From Prevotellaceae bacterium (lineage in GTDB: Bacteria > Bacteroidota > Bacteroidia > Bacteroidales > UBA932): DNA of 6,691 nucleotides. The notes under the pieces were generated by a model. The model was not told the origin of the DNA, made no database searches, and was given only the letters and a program-made list of their open reading frames with translations. Shown here one piece after another: positions 1-6,659 of this stretch. Made by a program: the position numbers and the translations under genes. Within the stretch, counting starts at the first letter, position 1. The number at the start of each line of letters is the position of its first letter. The stretch covers positions 1 through 6,691 of the forward strand of contig JAISSE010000060.1 in NCBI GenBank assembly GCA_031273285.1, written 5' to 3'.

Positions 1-190
1 TTACGGACTGATATATCCCGACTATACTTTTCTCTGTACGTGCCGCGCGTCGCGTAAAATGTTCGGAAAAGCACTGCCCAATCACCAGCTGCACACGGTC
101 GCCGGACATTGCGGGTATAATCTGGAAAAACATCATCATGCGCTGGCAGATGCCGAAGCGTGCGCCTGGATAGCAAAAATGATTTTATGA
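1..190 (+). CDS. DnaQ-like 3'-5' exonuclease, C-terminal fragment (5' cut by window edge)
   Basis: The reading frame starting at base 2 stays open for 62 codons to a TGA at 188-190, and the gene begins before the window. The visible residues contain the last motif of the DEDDh exonuclease fold, HHALADAEACA (fragment residues 45-55), where the first His and the Asp five residues later fit the catalytic H-x-A-L-x-D pattern of DnaQ/PolC-type exonucleases. The preceding stretch with CTCRASRK and LPNHQLHTVAGHCGYNLE is typical of Bacteroidota proteins annotated as exonuclease or DNA polymerase III epsilon-like. Such enzymes remove 3' nucleotides from DNA, for proofreading or repair. The protein ends 12 residues after the motif Asp, so no BRCT or other C-terminal domain follows. 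The first three acidic residues of the active site lie outside the window, so activity cannot be judged. The gene converges on metG. Family assignment is confident; the exact cellular role is not. Confidence 0.88.
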   Translation, partial: YGLIYPDYTFLCTCRASRKMFGKALPNHQLHTVAGHCGYNLEKHHHALADAEACAWIAKMIL

Positions 191-251
191 TGTATGAACG
201 ATGAAGTATGATGTATAAACGATGAAGTATGAAGTATGAACGATGAACGAA
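189..251. repeat. Three tandem copies of a 21-bp unit
   Basis: Copies lie at 189-209, 210-230 and 231-251. The first two differ at one base (TATGAACG versus TATAAACG). The third differs from the first mainly at its start (GAAG for GATG) and end (AACGAA for AAGTAT). The unit is itself built from related words (TATGAACGATGAA, GAAGTATGA), so shorter sub-periods are visible. The array begins inside the last codons of the exonuclease gene, with the TGA stop at 188-190, and fills the start of the convergent gap. ATGAACGAT recurs at 2608-2616 on the other side of metG, so this is probably one member of a dispersed intergenic repeat family. No function can be assigned. Confidence 0.85.
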
Positions 252-316
252 ATAATTTTCGCCGTATTCATTGTGTTCATTATTTTAACATTAATACAAT
301 ATCATCTACCGAGATG

Positions 317-392
317 CAGCCGATTTCCGACTTCTCAATTCTTCTCTGTTCACTATCACTGTCCACTGTTCACTGTTCAGCCGATTTCCGAC
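317..392. repeat. 15-bp direct repeat plus CTGTTCACT repeats at the metG 3' end
   Basis: The 15-mer CAGCCGATTTCCGAC occurs at 317-331 and again at 378-392, 61 bp apart. The second copy includes the last codons (S-E-I-G) and part of the stop codon of metG, which is read on the opposite strand. Between them lie CTGTTCACT at 346-354 and 366-374 and a partial copy at 373-379. This looks like local duplication in the non-coding space after metG. No strong hairpin followed by a T-run is present here for either converging gene. Confidence 0.75.
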
Positions 393-2407
393 CCGTTGTC
401 CATTGTTTCCGACGGTTGCAGCAAACACATTTTGCCGGAAGAATTGCGTGCCATAAGTATCATACCCTGCGACTCTATCCCCTTGATTTTGCGCGCGGCA
501 AGATTAATCAAAACGCAGACCTGCTTGCCCGTTATGTCTTCGGGTTTGTAAAATTCCGCTATTCCGGATACAATGGTACGGGTGTCGATGCCCGTGTCGA
601 TCGTAAGTTTCAACAGTTTATCCGTTTTCGGGACACGTTCGGCGGCGACGACTTTCACAACGCGGATATCCGTTTTTCCGAAATCATCGAACTGTATCGT
701 CTCTTTCCGAGGCGCGACGTCGGAAGCGGCGGCGGCATTGGCTTTTTCCTTTGCCCGCAGTTTGTTTATCTGCTTCTCAATGACACCATCCTCAATCTTT
801 TCGAAGAGCAATTCAGGAGCGGACAGTTGATGCCCTTCGGTCAAAAGATTGACCTCGCCGAGTTTATCCCATGCCGGAGTCTCGATTGCCAGCATTTTAC
901 GCAGCTTTATCATCGAAAACGGCAGGAACGGTTCGAGGATAATACAAAGATTTGCACATATTTGCAGCGACAGATTCAAAATTGTCGCAACTCTGTTCAT
1001 ATCCGTTTTGGCGATTTTCCACGGCTCCGTATCAGCCAGATATTTGTTACCCAGACGGGACAAATCCATTGCTTTTTTCAGCGCTTCCCTGAACCGGAAT
1101 GTTTCGATGGCGTGTTCAAATTCCTTCCTTATTTCGGGAAGTTCGGCAATCACCGCTTTGTCGTAATCCGCCAGATCGTTGATTTTCGGCACTTTCCCCT
1201 CGAAATATTTTTGAGTCAGCACCATCGCCCTGTTTACAAAATTGCCCAGAATAGCCACAAGTTCGCTGTTGTTGCGTGTCTGGAAATCTTTCCAGGTGAA
1301 ATCGTTATCCTTGGTTTCGGGGGCATTGGCGCAAAGAACGTATCGCAGGACGTCTTCCTTGTCCGGCAATTCGTCGAGATATTCGTGCAGCCATATTGCC
1401 CAATTTCTTGTAGTAGAGAGTTTTCTGCCTTCCAGATTCAGAAATTCATTCGCCGGCACATTGTCGGGAAGGATGAAATCGCCGTGAGCTTTCAACATCG
1501 CGGGAAAGACAATGCAGTGAAACACAATATTATCCTTGCCGATAAAATGTACAAGTCGTGTTTCGGAATCTTTCCACCACAATTCCCAGCTGTCGGGTAA
1601 AAGCTCCTTTGTATTCGATATGTAACCTATCGGAGCATCGAACCAGACGTACAGCACTTTGCCTTCGGCGCCCTCGACGGGCACGGGCACTCCCCACGAA
1701 AGGTCGCGACTCACCGCACGCGGCTGCAATCCCTGATCCAGCCACGATTTACACTGTCCGTACACATTGGTTTTCCACTCCTTATGACCGTTGAGAATCC
1801 AGTCTTCCAGAAAATCCTGATACCTGTCCAAAGGCAGATACCAGTGTAAAGTCTCGCGGAGAACAGGTACACTCCCGCTGATTGCCGATTTGGGGTTAAT
1901 CAATTCGTTGGGACTAAGCGTACTTCCGCACTTTTCGCACTGGTCGCCGTAAGCCCCCTCGCAGGCGCATCTCGGGCAGACACCCGTTATATATCTGTCG
2001 GCAAGAAACTGGTTTGCTTCTTCGTCATAAAACTGTTCCGACGTCTGTTCGATAAATTTCCCGTCGTCGTAGAGTTTTTTGAAGAAAGCCGCCGCCGTTT
2101 CGTGATGTACGGGCGAGGTCGTTCTCGAATATATATCGAAAGTTATACCCAGACGGCGAAAGGAATCTTTCATCAGATTATGATATTTATCGACCACATC
2201 CTGAGGTGAAACGCCTGATTCTTTCGCTTTTAGGGTAATCGGTACTCCGTGTTCGTCCGACCCTCCTATAAACACGACATCACATCCTTTCAACCGCAGA
2301 TAACGCGAATAAATATCGGCAGGAATATAAACTCCTGCCAAATGTCCGATATGAACCGGACCGTTGGCATAAGGCAAAGCCGAGGTAATTAAGTATCTTT
2401 TATACAT
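377..2407 (-). CDS. metG: Methionyl-tRNA synthetase (MetRS) with C-terminal tRNA-binding domain
   Basis: This cytoplasmic enzyme charges tRNA-Met with methionine using ATP, supplying both initiation and elongation. The 676-residue protein is full length for the long bacterial form. Residues 1-330 are the class I Rossmann catalytic region, with HIGH at 19-22 and GGSDEHG at 48-54. A zinc-knuckle insert carries Cys144, Cys147, Cys157 and Cys160 (CPRC...CEKC). The KMSKS loop is seen as KLSTT at 329-333, followed by [11 protein letters not shown]; this relaxed form is usual in Bacteroidales. An anticodon-binding helical domain follows (about 370-540, with [13 protein letters not shown] and ADTEPWK). 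A lysine- and alanine-rich linker (about 545-565) leads to an OB-fold EMAPII/Trbp111-like tRNA-binding domain (573-676, with [11 protein letters not shown]). The ATG at 2405-2407 fits the family N-terminus ([18 protein letters not shown]). No clear Shine-Dalgarno sequence precedes it, which is common in this phylum. It is transcribed alone, divergent from the tRNA and tig cluster. Confidence 0.98.
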   Translation of the reverse strand: MYKRYLITSALPYANGPVHIGHLAGVYIPADIYSRYLRLKGCDVVFIGGSDEHGVPITLKAKESGVSPQDVVDKYHNLMKDSFRRLGITFDIYSRTTSPVHHETAAAFFKKLYDDGKFIEQTSEQFYDEEANQFLADRYITGVCPRCACEGAYGDQCEKCGSTLSPNELINPKSAISGSVPVLRETLHWYLPLDRYQDFLEDWILNGHKEWKTNVYGQCKSWLDQGLQPRAVSRDLSWGVPVPVEGAEGKVLYVWFDAPIGYISNTKELLPDSWELWWKDSETRLVHFIGKDNIVFHCIVFPAMLKAHGDFILPDNVPANEFLNLEGRKLSTTRNWAIWLHEYLDELPDKEDVLRYVLCANAPETKDNDFTWKDFQTRNNSELVAILGNFVNRAMVLTQKYFEGKVPKINDLADYDKAVIAELPEIRKEFEHAIETFRFREALKKAMDLSRLGNKYLADTEPWKIAKTDMNRVATILNLSLQICANLCIILEPFLPFSMIKLRKMLAIETPAWDKLGEVNLLTEGHQLSAPELLFEKIEDGVIEKQINKLRAKEKANAAAASDVAPRKETIQFDDFGKTDIRVVKVVAAERVPKTDKLLKLTIDTGIDTRTIVSGIAEFYKPEDITGKQVCVLINLAARKIKGIESQGMILMARNSSGKMCLLQPSETMDNGSEIG

Positions 2408-2440
2408 TTACGCTGTTAATTATATCTTTAATCTAAAACA

Positions 2441-2448
2441 CAAAAGTA
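2441..2448 (-). promoter_or_regulatory. Putative metG promoter, -7 element
   Basis: Read on the - strand the site is TACTTTTG, an exact match to the Bacteroidota -7 consensus TAnnTTTG, placed 33 bp before the metG ATG. A matching TTTG -33 element at 19-21 bp is not present; the nearest candidate, TTTC at 2473-2476, is 24 bp away. The call therefore rests on one element and position. Confidence 0.5.
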
Positions 2449-2533
2449 TAAAAAATTTCTTAATATGACGATGAAAGAAAATTGAGGAAGGATATTTGGC
2501 TGCGCCGAAAAGTCTGATTTAAACGCAAAAAAT

Positions 2534-2588
2534 CCGCAAGGTCGCAAAGTTTATATCGCCGACACTGTTTCCCTTGCGAACTTTGCGG
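2534..2588. repeat. CGCAAAGTT-type inverted repeat
   Basis: CGCAAAGTT at 2543-2551 is complementary to AACTTTGCG at 2579-2587, giving a perfect 9-bp stem with a 27-base loop. A second pair, CGCAAG at 2535-2540 and CTTGCG at 2573-2578, would form a competing stem, so the two arms can pair in two registers. Repeats of the CTTTGCG type are common in intergenic DNA of Bacteroidota. There is no T-run after the stem on either strand that would suggest a strong terminator. Confidence 0.6.
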
Positions 2589-2606
2589 TTAAAAAATGTA
2601 TCTTTC

Positions 2607-2678
2607 GATGAACGATAAACGACAAACTGCAGTTCGTCGTTCAAAACGTTCGGTGCTTCGCGCCGTTTATAGTTCATA
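2607..2678. repeat. Nested inverted-repeat element (about 72 bp)
   Basis: The outer arms at 2607-2621 and 2664-2678 are inverted copies matching at 13 of 15 positions (core GAACGATAAACG against the complement of CGTTTATAGTTC). Inside lies a 24-bp near-perfect palindrome at 2618-2641 centred on CTGCAG, with a single mismatched pair (2624/2635). This could form a cruciform or a structured RNA. The outer arm shares ATGAACGAT with the tandem array at 189-251. There is no coding capacity. It may be a small non-autonomous repeat, but neither target-site duplication nor mobility is shown. Confidence 0.6.
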
Positions 2679-2698
2679 GTTTATAGTTCAATTCATAG
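2666..2698. repeat. Short direct repeat TTTATAGTTCA
   Basis: TTTATAGTTCA occurs at 2666-2676 and 2680-2690 (14-bp period), interleaved with TTCATAG at 2673-2679 and 2692-2698. The complement (TGAACTATAAA) is a variant of the ATGAACGATAAAC words found at 2608-2620 and 189-251, so these belong to one degenerate repeat family. Confidence 0.65.
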
Positions 2699-2772
2699 TG
2701 TTGTTTCTGCGGGACTTTTGCATATCCTTCATACATGCTACAGTTTAAAATACACTCATTTGCAAACCGTTT

Positions 2773-2803
2773 TTTGCAGTTGATAAAAAATGTTGTACCT
2801 TTG
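2773..2803 (+). promoter_or_regulatory. Bacteroidota-type promoter (-33/-7) for tRNA-Leu
   Basis: TTTG at 2773-2776 and TACCTTTG at 2796-2803 are separated by exactly 19 bp. This matches the -33 TTTG and -7 TAnnTTTG consensus used by the primary sigma factor in Bacteroidota. The -7 element ends 11 bases before the first base of the mature tRNA, leaving room for a very short 5' leader. The -33 element overlaps a 6-bp inverted repeat (TGCAAA at 2761-2766, TTTGCA at 2773-2778), whose meaning is unclear. Confidence 0.8.
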
Positions 2804-2814
2804 CGCCGCCTTAT

Positions 2815-2896
2815 GCGGATATGGCGTAATTGGTAGCCGCGCTAGACTTAGGATCTAGTGCCGTAAGGCGTGTGGGTTCGAGTCCCTCTATCCGCA
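2815..2896 (+). tRNA. tRNA-Leu (anticodon UAG)
   Basis: The acceptor stem pairs GCGGATA (2815-2821) with TATCCGC (2889-2895) over seven perfect pairs, followed by discriminator A at 2896. The anticodon stem CTAGA/TCTAG encloses loop CTTAGGA, placing anticodon TAG at 2849-2851, which reads CUN leucine codons, chiefly CUA. A long variable arm (2859-2871, GCC paired with GGC) marks it as a class II tRNA, as expected for leucine. The T loop is TTCGAGT at 2877-2883; its stem has one T-T mismatch (2873/2887). The 3' CCA is not encoded, because CCG follows, and must be added by nucleotidyltransferase. The gene lies 69 bp before tig with no visible terminator between them. Confidence 0.95.
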
Positions 2897-2965
2897 CCGA
2901 TAATATTATAGGCAGGAAATCAGGGCTGAACGGCTCCGTTTCGTGCCGCGGTTATATACAATTTT

Positions 2966-4525
2966 ATGGAATTAATACAAAATAGAGAAGACCTTGTTGC
3001 TACCCTTACGGTGAAAATATCACAGGAAGATTATGCAGCCAAAGTGGAAAAAGAATTGAAAAAAGCGCGTCAAACAGCTCAACTGAAGGGGTTTCGACAG
3101 GGAAATGTACCCATGCCCCTGATCAGAAAGATGTATGAGTCGCCCATCCTGCTCGAAGAGGTAAACAAACTGGTAATCGAATCGCTCGGAAACTATGAAA
3201 AAGAGCATGAAGGATATCTTGTGGGACAGATAATTCCCTCCGAAGGAAAGCAGTCGATGATAGATTTCAAGACACAAAAAGATTTCGAATTTGTGTATGA
3301 AGCCGCCTTTTTCCCCGAATTTACCTATCACATTGATCAGGACACGGAAGCAACATACTATAACATACTTGTCGACGAGAAAGATGTGGATAATGACGTA
3401 AACAATTATCGCAATCAAAAAATGACTCTTGCGGACATGGAGGAAGTTGAAGACAACAGCTTGATAAAGGTGAAGATAGACGTTGCAGGAAAAGACGGAG
3501 TACAAACGCGGGACACAAGTTTTGCATTGAATGAAGATGTCGTCGATGAATACAAATCACTGTTTCTCGGGGCAAAAGCAGGTAACGTAATCGACGTGGA
3601 AATACGCAGGGTATTTACCGACGAAACCGTTTTGAAAGAAATACTGGACATCGGCGGTGGCAATGAAGACGAATCCGACGATGAAGGAGAAGAAGAAGGG
3701 AACAAAGAAGAAACCGGAAACGAAGACGTGGATCTGCTTGCTTTACAGCCGGAAACCCTTCCGTTTACCATAGTCGGGATCTCGAAGCGGGTGCCTGCCG
3801 AACTGAATCAGGAGTTTTTCGATGCCGTTGTCGGTACGGACAAAGTGCACAGCGAGGAAGAGTTGAGAGAATATATTCGGGGCAAAATAAGAGCAGAGTA
3901 TGCAAAATTCAGTCTTGACAAACTTGCCGACGATTCTCCCGATATATTGAAAGCAAAAGCCAATATTACTCTGCCGGAGGAATTTATCGAGAAATATCTC
4001 CGCTATATACAGGACGATGAACAAATGTCGGACGATAAATTTTCAAATTTACTGACATATTTTATTGAAGATTTGAAATGGACCCATATTGTAAATTCCC
4101 TGCTCAGGCAGGCTGATATTAAGATAACTTCCGACGAGGTAATAGAGGAAGCCAAAGCAATGCTTCGGAAGCATCTCGGCATTTACAGTTATAATTTTGA
4201 TATGGATTCGCTGGTAACCGATTATCTGAAGGACGAAAAGGCAGTTCATCAAATTGTATTGAACTTAAAAGTCGGGAAAGTCGCGGAATTATTGAAAGCA
4301 AATGCAAAATTGAATATTGTGGACATCAGTTTTGCGGAATTTTGCAAATTGTACGAAACGAAATCCGAAACCGAAAATCTTCCCGAAAACAATCAGGAAG
4401 TCGAGGAAATCGAAGCAGTCGAAGTAATCGAGGAAAATAAGGAAACCGGAAATCTTCCCGAAAACAGTCCGGAAATCGAAGAAATTGAGAAAAATGAAAC
4501 AGTAACAGTAACAGAAAATCAGTAA
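2966..4525 (+). CDS. tig: Trigger factor, ribosome-associated chaperone, with acidic insert and acidic C-terminal tail
   Basis: Trigger factor binds the ribosome at the peptide exit tunnel and shields nascent chains. The first 110 or so residues form the ribosome-binding domain, with the signature loop GFRQGNVP at 42-49. The region around 155-265 occupies the place of the FKBP-like prolyl isomerase domain but is divergent. It is interrupted by a strongly acidic, low-complexity stretch at 230-258 (runs of Glu and Asp, e.g. [10 protein letters not shown]). Residues about 265-455 form the helical C-terminal chaperone arms ([32 protein letters not shown]). From about 466 to the end there is an acidic tail containing two imperfect copies of ETxNLPEN...EEIE at 468-483 and 493-508. 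The total of 519 residues is longer than the roughly 430-450 usual for the family; the insert and tail account for the excess. The ATG fits the family N-terminus ([16 protein letters not shown]). It is the first gene of the tig-clpP-clpX cluster, and clpP starts 11 bp after its stop. Confidence 0.96.
   Translation: MELIQNREDLVATLTVKISQEDYAAKVEKELKKARQTAQLKGFRQGNVPMPLIRKMYESPILLEEVNKLVIESLGNYEKEHEGYLVGQIIPSEGKQSMIDFKTQKDFEFVYEAAFFPEFTYHIDQDTEATYYNILVDEKDVDNDVNNYRNQKMTLADMEEVEDNSLIKVKIDVAGKDGVQTRDTSFALNEDVVDEYKSLFLGAKAGNVIDVEIRRVFTDETVLKEILDIGGGNEDESDDEGEEEGNKEETGNEDVDLLALQPETLPFTIVGISKRVPAELNQEFFDAVVGTDKVHSEEELREYIRGKIRAEYAKFSLDKLADDSPDILKAKANITLPEEFIEKYLRYIQDDEQMSDDKFSNLLTYFIEDLKWTHIVNSLLRQADIKITSDEVIEEAKAMLRKHLGIYSYNFDMDSLVTDYLKDEKAVHQIVLNLKVGKVAELLKANAKLNIVDISFAEFCKLYETKSETENLPENNQEVEEIEAVEVIEENKETGNLPENSPEIEEIEKNETVTVTENQ
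4367..4489 (+). repeat. In-frame duplicated 48-bp segment at the tig 3' end
   Basis: Segments 4367-4414 and 4442-4489 match at about 41 of 48 bases, with a 75-bp period (25 codons). Both are in frame and encode [16 protein letters not shown] and [16 protein letters not shown]. About half of the differences are silent or conservative, so the duplication is not brand new and its acidic character has been kept. Confidence 0.85.
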
Positions 4526-4526
4526 C

Positions 4527-4530
4527 AGGA
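4527..4530 (+). promoter_or_regulatory. Ribosome binding site of clpP
   Basis: AGGA lies six bases before the clpP ATG, just after the tig stop codon at 4523-4525. It supports the 4537 start and coupled translation of tig and clpP. The other genes in the window lack such a clear motif. Confidence 0.5.
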
Positions 4531-4536
4531 ATAAAA

Positions 4537-5199
4537 ATGAAAGATTTTGAAAAATATGCATTGAAACATGCGGGTATCGGCAGCCTGAAGATGTATAAAT
4601 ATACATCGATGATAGAAAATTCCATCACTCCGTATATTTTGGAAGAGCGACAGTTGAATGTTCAGCCGCTGGATGTGTTTTCACGCTTGATGATGGAACG
4701 CATCATCTTTTTAGGCACTCCCATATACGACGAAGTAGCCAATATCATACAGGCTCAGCTGCTGTATCTGGATTCGATAGACACCAAAGACATACAGATA
4801 TATCTCAACTCCCCCGGAGGTCACGTTTCGGCGGGATTGGGAATTTATGATACGATGCAAATCATAACGTCCGATGTGGCAACCATTTGCACAGGCATGG
4901 CGGCTTCAATGGGCGCGGTACTTCTTGCCGCCGGGCATCAGGGCAAACGTTCCGCCCTGCCCCATTCGAGGATTCTGATTCATCAGCCGCTGGGCGGTGC
5001 CGAAGGGCAGGCAAGCGATATTGAAATCGCCGCACGGGAGATTCTGAAGACAAAGCAGGAACTTTATAAAATCTTGGCGCAGCATACGGGGCAATCCGTC
5101 GAAAGAATCGAAAAAGATTCGGACAGAGATTATTGGATGACTTCGAACGAAGCGCTCCAATATGGAATGATTGACGAAATAATGAAAAAAAGAGAATAA
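4537..5199 (+). CDS. clpP: ATP-dependent Clp protease proteolytic subunit ClpP
   Basis: ClpP is a serine protease that forms a barrel of two heptameric rings; with ClpX it degrades unfolded substrates in the cytoplasm. The 220-residue protein shows the full catalytic triad: Ser124 in GMAASMGA, His149 in [13 protein letters not shown] and Asp198 in DSDRDYWM. The spacings of 25 and 49 residues equal those of E. coli ClpP. The N-terminal stretch before [29 protein letters not shown] is about 30 residues, normal for Bacteroidales. The handle-helix sequence ([25 protein letters not shown], about 156-180) is intact. One oddity is SPGGHV at 92-97, where the common form is SPGGSV. The ATG at 4537 fits the family start and has AGGA upstream. 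It sits 11 bp after tig and 14 bp before clpX, clearly in one operon. The protein has no signal peptide. Confidence 0.98.
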   Translation: MKDFEKYALKHAGIGSLKMYKYTSMIENSITPYILEERQLNVQPLDVFSRLMMERIIFLGTPIYDEVANIIQAQLLYLDSIDTKDIQIYLNSPGGHVSAGLGIYDTMQIITSDVATICTGMAASMGAVLLAAGHQGKRSALPHSRILIHQPLGGAEGQASDIEIAAREILKTKQELYKILAQHTGQSVERIEKDSDRDYWMTSNEALQYGMIDEIMKKRE

Positions 5200-5213
5200 A
5201 ACTGAAGAAAAAC

Positions 5214-6443
5214 ATGGCTAAAAAAAAGTGTTCTTTTTGTGGTTTTAGCGAAGACAATGTCAGCGTACTGATTATAGGCATAGACGGCTGTATATGTGCC
5301 GATTGCGCCGAACGTGTACACGAAGCTATAAGCTACCAGAAACTGAGCGTCGCGCCGAAAAGACGGAAAACATCGGTCAAGGCTGCGGCAATTCCGAAAC
5401 CCGGAGAAATAAAAACATTCCTCGACCAGTATGTTATCGGTCAGGATGATGCAAAGAAATATCTGTCCGTTGCCGTTTACAATCACTATAAAAGAATCGA
5501 CCAGAACATTGACGTCAACGATGTCGAAATAGAAAAATCTAACATCGTAATGGTCGGCGAAACGGGCACGGGCAAAACACTGCTTGCGCGCAGTATCGCC
5601 AAAATGCTGAATGTCCCCTTCACAATTGTCGATGCAACGGTATTGACGGAAGCCGGATATGTGGGCGAAGACGTGGAAAGCATCTTGTCCCGGCTGCTGC
5701 AGGCTGCCGATTACAACGTAAAAGCCGCCGAAAGAGGCATCGTCTTTATTGATGAAATCGACAAAATAGCGCGCAAAGGCGACAATCCGTCGATTACACG
5801 CGACGTTTCGGGCGAAGGAGTGCAGCAGGGACTGTTGAAACTGCTGGAAGGCTCTCAGGTGAACGTGCCGCCGAGAGGAGGCCGGAAACATCCCGAACAG
5901 CAGTTTATCGTGGTGGATACGAAAAATATTCTGTTTATTTGCGGAGGAGCATTCAACGATATAGACAAAATCGTCGCACGCCGCTTGAACTCCCAATCAA
6001 TAGGCTACAAAGCGGTTAAAGAAAAGGAAAGCATCTACAAGGAAAATCTCCTGCAATATGTCATTCCTTCGGATTTGAAAACATTCGGCCTGATTCCCGA
6101 AATAATAGGACGGTTGCCGATACTGACCTATCTGCTGCCTCTGAGCAGAGACACTCTCTATAAAATTCTCACGGAACCGAAAAATGCAATAATCAAACAG
6201 TATATACGCCTGTTCGAAATAGACGGGATAAAACTTGATTTTGAGGATTCGGTGCTGGATTACATTGTGGATAAAGCAATGGAATTCAAACTCGGAGCAC
6301 GCGGACTGCGGTCGATTTTCGAAACCATCATGGTCGATGCCATGTACGAATCGCCGTCGGATAATCAGAAGGAATTGTGTATCACACTGCAATATGCAAA
6401 AGACAGAGTCGAAAAATTGAGCGCCAAATTGCGTGTGGCATAA
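5214..6443 (+). CDS. clpX: ClpX, AAA+ unfoldase subunit of the ClpXP protease
   Basis: ClpX is a hexameric ATPase that recognises degradation tags, unfolds proteins and threads them into ClpP. The 409-residue protein is full length. The N-terminal zinc-binding domain has Cys6, Cys9, Cys28 and Cys31. The AAA+ core has Walker A GETGTGKT at 115-122, pore loop GYVGED at 148-153, Walker B VFIDEID at 177-183, the RKH pore loop in GGRKHP at 222-227, an arginine-finger region in [11 protein letters not shown] (292-302), and sensor 2 GARGLRS at 361-367. The ClpP-docking loop, IGF in E. coli, reads IGY here (263-265). Walker A has Glu at 116 where Pro is the common residue. The ATG at 5214 leads directly into the conserved [10 protein letters not shown] start. 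It follows clpP by 14 bp. A small winged-helix-like gene follows in the same direction after 36 bp. Confidence 0.98.
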   Translation: MAKKKCSFCGFSEDNVSVLIIGIDGCICADCAERVHEAISYQKLSVAPKRRKTSVKAAAIPKPGEIKTFLDQYVIGQDDAKKYLSVAVYNHYKRIDQNIDVNDVEIEKSNIVMVGETGTGKTLLARSIAKMLNVPFTIVDATVLTEAGYVGEDVESILSRLLQAADYNVKAAERGIVFIDEIDKIARKGDNPSITRDVSGEGVQQGLLKLLEGSQVNVPPRGGRKHPEQQFIVVDTKNILFICGGAFNDIDKIVARRLNSQSIGYKAVKEKESIYKENLLQYVIPSDLKTFGLIPEIIGRLPILTYLLPLSRDTLYKILTEPKNAIIKQYIRLFEIDGIKLDFEDSVLDYIVDKAMEFKLGARGLRSIFETIMVDAMYESPSDNQKELCITLQYAKDRVEKLSAKLRVA

Positions 6444-6479
6444 GATGATAATTTGTGTAATTCTTTAATATGTAATAAA

Positions 6480-6659
6480 ATGAGTGCAGAAAAAAAAGTG
6501 CTGGAAGCTATGGTTAACGCAGGCAAACCTTTGGGAACGTCTAAAATAGTCGAACTCACGGGACTGGACAAAAAAGACGTGGAGCAGGCAATGAAAACCC
6601 TGAAGGAATCGGGGCAGATTGTGTCTCCGAAACGCTGCGTTTGGGAACCGGCAAAGTAA
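6480..6659 (+). CDS. Small winged-helix-like protein (59 aa), probable DNA-binding
   Basis: The 59-residue protein begins with ATG at 6480 and ends with TAA. An in-frame TTG at 6453 could extend it by nine residues, but ATG is preferred. Its layout suggests a compact helix-turn-helix or winged helix: helix 1 around EKKVLEAMVNAG (4-15), helix 2 around TSKIVELTG (20-28), a recognition helix around DKKDVEQAMKTLKESG (30-45), then a short wing IVSPKRCVWEPA (47-58). The order 'lose-one-repeat, select, bind' resembles MarR/ArsR-like minimal regulators (PLGTSKIVELTGLDKKDVEQAMKTL is a typical HTH pattern). Similar stand-alone proteins of about 60 residues occur in Bacteroidota and are usually annotated only as transcriptional regulator or hypothetical. 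No effector domain is present. It lies 36 bp after clpX on the same strand, so it may be cotranscribed with the protease operon. Its target is unknown. Confidence 0.8.
   Translation: MSAEKKVLEAMVNAGKPLGTSKIVELTGLDKKDVEQAMKTLKESGQIVSPKRCVWEPAK

Larger units (their letters stand above)
2408..2814. other. Divergent intergenic region between metG and tRNA-Leu
   Basis: This stretch of about 400 bp has no convincing gene. It contains, in order: the metG leader and -7 site (2441-2448); plain A/T-rich sequence (about 2450-2520); a CGCAAAGTT-type inverted repeat (2534-2588); a nested inverted-repeat element (2607-2678) running into a TTTATAGTTCA direct repeat (2666-2698); unremarkable sequence (2700-2760); and the tRNA promoter (2773-2803). 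The short open frames here show no protein family resemblance. Confidence 0.8.

Noticed and set aside
248..261. Hairpin CGAAA-TAAT-TTTCG as a terminator for the converging genes
   Set aside because: A 5-bp A/T-rich stem without a following T-run is too weak to call.
236..1600. 454-codon open frame on the + strand opposite metG
   Set aside because: It lies opposite the highly conserved metG frame, has no recognisable domain, and is rich in Phe, Arg, His and Cys, as expected from the complement of a coding strand.
2520..2700. CRISPR-like array in the repeat-rich intergenic region
   Set aside because: The repeats are short, irregular and without constant-length spacers, and no cas genes are present.
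4289..4628. Open frames on the - strand opposite the tig tail, rich in Phe, Leu and Asp
   Set aside because: They are the complement of Glu- and Lys-rich codons in the tig tail; the apparent hydrophobic repeats come from that duplication.
5130..5996. 288-codon open frame on the - strand opposite clpP/clpX
   Set aside because: It overlaps unambiguous clpX coding sequence, shows no family resemblance, and has the composition of an antisense shadow.
6429..6455. Possible separate promoter for the small gene after clpX (TTG ... TAATTTG)
   Set aside because: The -7-like word has one base too few and the spacer is 17 bp instead of 19-21, so it does not meet the consensus.
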